Assembly: GCA_019236495.1 (NCBI GenBank)
Contig: JAFAIW010000159.1
Location: forward strand, 1-32,091
Reading direction: 5' to 3'
Length of the DNA stretch: 32,091 nt
Origin: Vulcanimicrobiota bacterium
GTDB taxonomy: Bacteria; Vulcanimicrobiota; Vulcanimicrobiia; Vulcanimicrobiales; Vulcanimicrobiaceae
Shown: piece by piece, positions 27,158 through 32,091 of the stretch
Numbering within the stretch: the stretch's first letter is position 1
How the letters are laid out: each line of letters begins with the position of its first letter
Program-made: the position numbers and the translations under genes
Notes under the pieces: model-generated
Databases searched by the model: none
Seen by the model: only the letters and a program-made list of their open reading frames with translations
Told to the model about the DNA's origin: nothing

Positions 27158-27696
27158 GAAGTTTACCGCCCGCAGCGCTGCACGCCGAGAGCCCGGAAGT
27201 CTACTATAGCGAGGCTCCGTTGCCGCTCGCGGACGATGCGATCGTAGCGTTCTTGAAGGAGCGCGCCGCCGAGACTCCGCGCAAGCGCTGTCGCCTGTGC
27301 ACGCATCGCGGGGCGACGGACGCGTTTCATGAAATGCTGATCGTCCATTCGCACGACACGTACGTTCGCCCGCATCGCCATCTGCGGCGTGAGGAGTCCC
27401 TTACGGTACTCGAAGGCACCGCGTCGCTGGTGATCTTCGACGATCGCGGGTCGATCGAACGTACGGTGACGCTGGGCGAGCGCGGCTCCGGGAAGGCGTT
27501 TTATTACCGGATGCCTGCGGCGCGTTGGCACACGCTGGTGATCGACTCGGAATGGTTTGTCTTCCTTGAATCCACAACCGGACCGTTCAACCCGGAGGGA
27601 AGCGAAAATGCGTCATGGGCGCCGGATGGGATTGACGCCCACCTTGCAAATGCGTGGCTGGAAGGGCTCCGCAGCCGGCTGCCCGTCGTCTCTTAA
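27154..27696 (+). CDS. WbuC-like cupin fold protein (TTG start)
   Basis: ALHAESPEVYYSEAPLPLADDAIVAFLKERAAETPRKRCRLCTHRGATDAFHEMLIVHSHDTYVRPHRHLRREESLTVLEGTASLVIFDD; TTGA overlap. Confidence 0.88.
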   Translation: MRSLPPAALHAESPEVYYSEAPLPLADDAIVAFLKERAAETPRKRCRLCTHRGATDAFHEMLIVHSHDTYVRPHRHLRREESLTVLEGTASLVIFDDRGSIERTVTLGERGSGKAFYYRMPAARWHTLVIDSEWFVFLESTTGPFNPEGSENASWAPDGIDAHLANAWLEGLRSRLPVVS

Positions 27697-28896
27697 ATGC
27701 CGCATGCGCTGCGGCGGTGCCTCGCGTGTGCGTCGCCGTCACTGGTTGAACGGGTAGCGCTTCACGACGCTCGTACCGGCACGCGGAGCGTCGCTCTCGG
27801 GCTCGTGCAATGCGCGCGATGCGGTCACGTCCAGCTGCCGGCGAGCGCCGAGCGCGATCGCGCGCTCCATACGATCGCGGCGGACGTTACTCCGAGCCGG
27901 CCGGCCGCAGCGATGGACGCCTGGCTGAGCGCGCAACGGACGTTACCGAAAAGCGGGGAGTCGAAATTACTGGTTGACGTCGGCAGCTCGAAGGGCGAGA
28001 TGCTGCTCGCCGCGTCTCGGATCGGCTGGCGAGTTTGCGGAGTGGAACCTGCCGCCGAGCTGGCGCAAGCCGCAAACGCAGCCGGTGCACCGTCGATATG
28101 CGCGTACTTTGACGAATCGGTGGCGCGCGAAATCCGCGAGCGGTACGGCAGCGGTGCCCGGGCAATCGTCGCAACGAACGTCATCGCGAACGTCGAACAG
28201 CTCGACGAGTTTCTCGGCGCGGCCGGAACGGCGCTCGACGAGTCCGGCGTGCTGATCGTCGAAACGCAGTACTTGCGGGACACGATTGAAGGCGTGATGC
28301 TCGATACGATCCACCACGATCATCTGTCGTACTTCAGCGCGGAGTCGCTGGGGGCCGCTCTCGGCCGCGCAGGTTTCGGCATTGTCGACATCGAGCGAGT
28401 TCCCGCGAAAGGCGGCTCGCTTCGCGCTGCTGCGCGTCTGGGCGTGGGTCACGGCGAGAAGCACGCTGCGCTGGTCGCTGAAGAACGTCGCGCGGGATTG
28501 CGGGATGCAGAGTACTTCGCGCCGTTCTCGCGGACATTGCAACAGTGTGCGTCCGAACTGGATCGCTTGCTGGGCTCGCAAGCGTACGAGAGGGTCGCGG
28601 GCTACGGCAGCTCGATCGGCTGCGGAACGGTGATCGCGCAGTTTGCTCTCGAAGGCCGTCTCGAATTTCTCGTCGACGAATCCATCGGCGAAGGGAGGGA
28701 GGACCGTGCCTTCGGATTGCGTGTCCTCTCGGCGGGCGAACTCGTTCGGTCGGCACCCGAAGCCGTGGTCGTTCTCGCCTGGCGGTTCGCGGATCAAATC
28801 GCCACGAAAACGCGCGAGTATCTGGAGGGCGGCGGTGCTTTCATCGTTCCGCTGAGGGAAGTGCACGTGATCGGCCGGAAAGGTTCCGCGGTATGA
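27697..28896 (+). CDS. Sugar C-methyltransferase-like SAM methyltransferase with N-terminal zinc-binding motif
   Basis: CLAC...CARCGHVQ zinc motif, LLVDVGSSKGEMLLAASRIGWRVCGVEPA, DTIHHDHLSYFSAESL, VAGYGSSIGCGTVIAQFAL (Methyltransf_13/14 pattern). Confidence 0.9.
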   Translation: MPHALRRCLACASPSLVERVALHDARTGTRSVALGLVQCARCGHVQLPASAERDRALHTIAADVTPSRPAAAMDAWLSAQRTLPKSGESKLLVDVGSSKGEMLLAASRIGWRVCGVEPAAELAQAANAAGAPSICAYFDESVAREIRERYGSGARAIVATNVIANVEQLDEFLGAAGTALDESGVLIVETQYLRDTIEGVMLDTIHHDHLSYFSAESLGAALGRAGFGIVDIERVPAKGGSLRAAARLGVGHGEKHAALVAEERRAGLRDAEYFAPFSRTLQQCASELDRLLGSQAYERVAGYGSSIGCGTVIAQFALEGRLEFLVDESIGEGREDRAFGLRVLSAGELVRSAPEAVVVLAWRFADQIATKTREYLEGGGAFIVPLREVHVIGRKGSAV

Positions 28897-29579
28897 CGGA
28901 GCGGCGCAAAGAAGTCGAGCACTGGACCAGTACAACCGGCGCGATGATCGGCGATGAGCGCCTGGCGATGTCGCCCTACTTCACGTACCTCGTTCGCAAT
29001 ACTCCGCGGCGCTTGCTGTACAACCTCAGTTATCACAAGTTCGCCGCTAAGATGATCGGGGACGGCAAGCGCGTTCTCGAAGTCGGCTGCAACGACGGTT
29101 TTCAAACGGTCATCTTGGCGGAGACGGCGGCGTACTGCTTAGGAGTCGATGTCGATGAAAAGGCGATAAACGTCGCCCGCGAAACGTTCGCTCGCGACAG
29201 GTTGGACTTTCGCGTTGCGGACATCATGGAGGAACACGTCGGATTGTTCGACGCGGTCGCCTGCTTCGACGTCGTGGAGCATGTGTTCCCCGAAAACGAG
29301 GACCGGTTCTTTTCGGCGATTGCATCCCATCTCGTCCCGCATGGAATCTTCATCGTCGAAACCCCGAGCAAGGAGTCCGACGCTTTTGCATCGCCGGTCA
29401 CACGCGCGGGCCATGTGAACCTTTATACGCTCGAGCGGTTACGTGAAACGCTCTTACGGCACTTTCACACTGCGTTCATGTTCTGCTGCAACGACGAAAT
29501 CGTGCACACCGGGTTTCCGCGTTTCGCGCACTCGCTGATTGGGATCGGAGTGCACGCTCGCGAGGGCGCGACCGCCTAA
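28893..29579 (+). CDS. Class I SAM-dependent methyltransferase
   Basis: GKRVLEVGCNDGFQTVILAETAAYCLGVDVDEKAINVARE, VACFDVVEHVFPENEDRFFSAI; ATGA overlap with the upstream gene. Confidence 0.92.
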   Translation: MTERRKEVEHWTSTTGAMIGDERLAMSPYFTYLVRNTPRRLLYNLSYHKFAAKMIGDGKRVLEVGCNDGFQTVILAETAAYCLGVDVDEKAINVARETFARDRLDFRVADIMEEHVGLFDAVACFDVVEHVFPENEDRFFSAIASHLVPHGIFIVETPSKESDAFASPVTRAGHVNLYTLERLRETLLRHFHTAFMFCCNDEIVHTGFPRFAHSLIGIGVHAREGATA

Positions 29580-31174
29580 GCGATCGATACCGAAGCGGCC
29601 AGCTCTTGGATCGGCTGACGAGCCTCTTGAGCTCGCCGATTCGCCTGCATGACTTCGTTGTCGCCGTACACCTGGAGAAACAGCGCGACGTTGCGCTTGA
29701 CGAGCTCCTGGTTGACGTGGAACGAGCTGCCATCTTCGGCTCCGTAAACCGGCCCCGTATGGCACCCGACCCACTTGACCATTTCGTACGACGGCCAATA
29801 GTGAACGTTGGGCAGGGCTTGCTGCATGACTTCATGAGCGGCCACACGCAAGGTCGATTTCGAAACGCAGTCTGCGATCAGCGCCGACTGGAATTCGAAG
29901 GTCGCCTTCAGCGGCACCGGAGAGACGGTCAAGAAGATGTGCGAATTCGGATTGAAGGCTCGCAAGTCGTCGAACATTGAAAGCAGATTTGTGACGTTTT
30001 CAGTTACCGTCGTCGTCCTGAACTTGAATTGATGGGCGACGAGCGCGGCCTGCATATTTTCTCCGAGCGTAAGCACGTACTCGCCGGTCGCCGCATCGAA
30101 AAAGCAGGGTGCGACGCCCAGTGAGTAGATGACCACCTTCGCGCTTTCGATGGTCGCTCGCATCTTGTCGCGGTAATCCGATCCAAAATTCTCGAAATAA
30201 AACTCCTGTATCCGCTCGGTCTGCACGTTCGTGGCGCCGTTCCTCACCCAGTCGAGGAAGTGCCGATTTGCAAACGTGCTGTTCAACTCTTCGGCCATGT
30301 TGACGTACTCGGCGTGCATGCCGAACGCCCGCAGGTTTTGCGCCAGGAAGTTTGCAAAGCACGATCCGAGCGTGAAGATTTGCGTCGCCATGTTAATGAG
30401 CGGTCGCTCGTCACGGTACGCCGGTGCCACGTAACGATCGAAAAGTTTCTCGAAGTCCGCAAACTCGTCGGTCTCGCGCGGGTAGCGGGCCAGCGGGGTG
30501 CGACGTGAGCGGCGCTGGTGTTTGACGCGTTCGAGCTCGCGGCGTGCGCTGTGTTGGTTCGGATCCGCGGCCGCGATTTCGAGAAAGGGAACGGCTTCTT
30601 CAGCGCGATCCAACTCGATCAGCGTGGTTCCAAGCGCGTAGGCTGCATCCGGCCAATTCGGCTGCATTTCCAGAGCACGGCGGAGAAGAGGCTCGGCCTC
30701 GGCTTCCTTGCTCGACATGAGCAGCGCGTTCGCGCAATCGTAAAGAATTTGTGCCGAATCCGGCTCGAGCTCGGCGGCTTTGCGCAGCGCATCCTGGCCG
30801 GGGGCGACGCCGCTGGGCCAGCCGACTTTCCAGACCAGCGTCATCCCGAGTTGATGCCATCCCTCGGCGAATGGCGGATGAAGGACGGTGGCCGCTTGGA
30901 ACTCCTTGACCGCCTCGCCGATTCTGGCCGTTTCCCGCATGAAGAACCCGCGGTTGTAGTGCCCCATTGCCCAATTCGGCGCTAGCTGCACGATTTGCGT
31001 GAGAAGGCGTTCCGCTTCCGCGTTGTCACCTTGTCGGATGCGCAGTAACGCGAGCACGGTAATGGCGCCGACGTCCGCCGGGTTCTCACGAAGCCGCGCC
31101 TGGGCGAGGGACTCGGCTTCCTCGTTCCGTCTTTCCGCGGCCGCAATGCCGGCCGGGCTGTTCTCGATAATCAT
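29576..31174 (-). CDS. TPR-repeat protein with C-terminal GSCFA domain
   Basis: N-terminal TPR-like repeats (LTQIVQLAPNWAMGHYNRGFF, LRRALEMQPNWPDAAYALGTTLIELDRAEEAVPFLEIAAADP); IFTLGSCFANFLAQNLRAFGMHAEYVNMAEELNS is the GSCFA signature. Confidence 0.93.
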   Translation of the reverse strand: MIIENSPAGIAAAERRNEEAESLAQARLRENPADVGAITVLALLRIRQGDNAEAERLLTQIVQLAPNWAMGHYNRGFFMRETARIGEAVKEFQAATVLHPPFAEGWHQLGMTLVWKVGWPSGVAPGQDALRKAAELEPDSAQILYDCANALLMSSKEAEAEPLLRRALEMQPNWPDAAYALGTTLIELDRAEEAVPFLEIAAADPNQHSARRELERVKHQRRSRRTPLARYPRETDEFADFEKLFDRYVAPAYRDERPLINMATQIFTLGSCFANFLAQNLRAFGMHAEYVNMAEELNSTFANRHFLDWVRNGATNVQTERIQEFYFENFGSDYRDKMRATIESAKVVIYSLGVAPCFFDAATGEYVLTLGENMQAALVAHQFKFRTTTVTENVTNLLSMFDDLRAFNPNSHIFLTVSPVPLKATFEFQSALIADCVSKSTLRVAAHEVMQQALPNVHYWPSYEMVKWVGCHTGPVYGAEDGSSFHVNQELVKRNVALFLQVYGDNEVMQANRRAQEARQPIQELAASVSIA

Positions 31175-31219
31175 GAATGTTTTACTGGACTCCTCTAAGG
31201 AGTCATCGGCTTCGCCGGG

Positions 31220-32091
31220 CTAGTATTCCAGCGCCGGCGGCTCTTCGACCGGAACGATGTCGGCCGGGTTCGAACGCCAGAATCCGTACGAGAAGAAAAA
31301 GATCAAGCCGATGACGAGCGCGCCGGCAAACCAGGTCCACGTGGTGCGCGAGAGGCCGAAGACGGCCAAGAAGAGTGAGAAGAGGATTCCGAGGATTGGA
31401 AAAAGCGGAACGAACGGCACCTTGAAGCTGCGAGGGATGTCGGGTTTGTGTTTGCGTAAATACAACACTCCGGCGCAGACCACCGTGAACGCGATCAGCG
31501 TGCCGATATTGACGAGATTGAGCAATTGCGTCAGCGGCACGATCAACGCGAGAAACGCCACCGCGACACCGGTGATCATGGTGGTGATGGCCGGCGTTTT
31601 GAAACGCGGATGCACTTTGGCGACTACCGGCGGTAACATCTTGTCGCGGGCCATGACGTAGAAAATACGCGCTTGGCCGAGGAGAGAGCTGAGTGCGACG
31701 CTCGTGGTTCCCGCGAGCACGCCGATCGTGATGACCCAGCCGAGCCACGGTTGATGCAGCGGCGCGAGCGCGTTGGCCAGCGGATCCTTCACGGGAACGT
31801 CGTTCCACGGGACGGCGCCGATGAGCACGACCGCGGTCGCGCAATAGATGACCGTACCGATCGCGAGCGCTCCGATGACGCCGACGGGAACATCGAATTT
31901 GGGGTTCTTGCACTCTTCTGCGGTGGTCGTCGATGCGTCGAAGCCGATGTAACTGAAAAAGACGAACGCGCCGATTGCGATGATGCCATATGGCTGCGAC
32001 GATTCGACCGTCCCGCCGAAGGGCTTGAGCGCCCCCCATCCGTACGGATTGAATTGCGCGAAGTGCGCGGGGTGAAAGAGCCAAATTCCGG
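31220..32091 (-). CDS. APC-family (cationic) amino acid permease, 5' end beyond the window
   Basis: MLIGAVPWNDVPVKDPLANAL...TTSVALSSLLGQARIFYVMARDKMLPPVVAKVHPRFKTPAITTMITG; same frame upstream reads FVFFSYIGFDASTTTAEECKNPKFDVPVGVIGAL and stays open to the edge. Confidence 0.95.
   Translation of the reverse strand, partial: GIWLFHPAHFAQFNPYGWGALKPFGGTVESSQPYGIIAIGAFVFFSYIGFDASTTTAEECKNPKFDVPVGVIGALAIGTVIYCATAVVLIGAVPWNDVPVKDPLANALAPLHQPWLGWVITIGVLAGTTSVALSSLLGQARIFYVMARDKMLPPVVAKVHPRFKTPAITTMITGVAVAFLALIVPLTQLLNLVNIGTLIAFTVVCAGVLYLRKHKPDIPRSFKVPFVPLFPILGILFSLFLAVFGLSRTTWTWFAGALVIGLIFFFSYGFWRSNPADIVPVEEPPALEY

Noticed and set aside
1-32091. CRISPR arrays, tRNA/rRNA genes, transposases, integrases or prophage genes
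   Set aside because: None recognised on reading; no direct-repeat array or mobile-element ORF in the supplied translations.

Overview
The window has three parts. (1) At 1-7.8 kb there is a housekeeping operon on the + strand: rpsB-tsf-pyrH-frr-[67-aa ORF]-cdsA-dxr-rseP-ispG, followed by a short copper-amine-oxidase-N-like (stalk) protein. No uppS is visible in its usual place between frr and cdsA. (2) At 7.8-31.2 kb there is a dense surface-carbohydrate / modified-sugar gene cluster. It holds a two-domain GT2 glycosyltransferase, six methyltransferase-like proteins, a GmhA-like SIS isomerase, two extended SDR epimerases and a DegT aminotransferase. A seven-gene minus-strand cassette follows: 2OG-Fe(II) oxygenase > LIC12192-family 'sporadic carbohydrate cluster' protein > ACP > GNAT > MaoC-SDR fusion > FkbH-like HAD-IIIC > methyltransferase. 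Divergent from it is a plus-strand operon: nucleotidyltransferase-PfkB kinase (HldE domains in inverted order), HAD, APH-like kinase, split transketolase, methyltransferase, WbuC-like cupin and two more methyltransferases. A TPR-GSCFA protein closes the cluster on the minus strand. (3) A 5'-truncated APC-family amino acid permease lies at the right edge. The most interesting signal is the combination of an ACP/FkbH/MaoC-SDR/GNAT acylation module with a heptose-like ketose-to-nucleotide-sugar module that includes transketolase. I read this as a candidate uncharacterised pathway for an acylated, methylated, possibly higher-carbon sugar. All homology calls were made by eye from motifs; no search was run.
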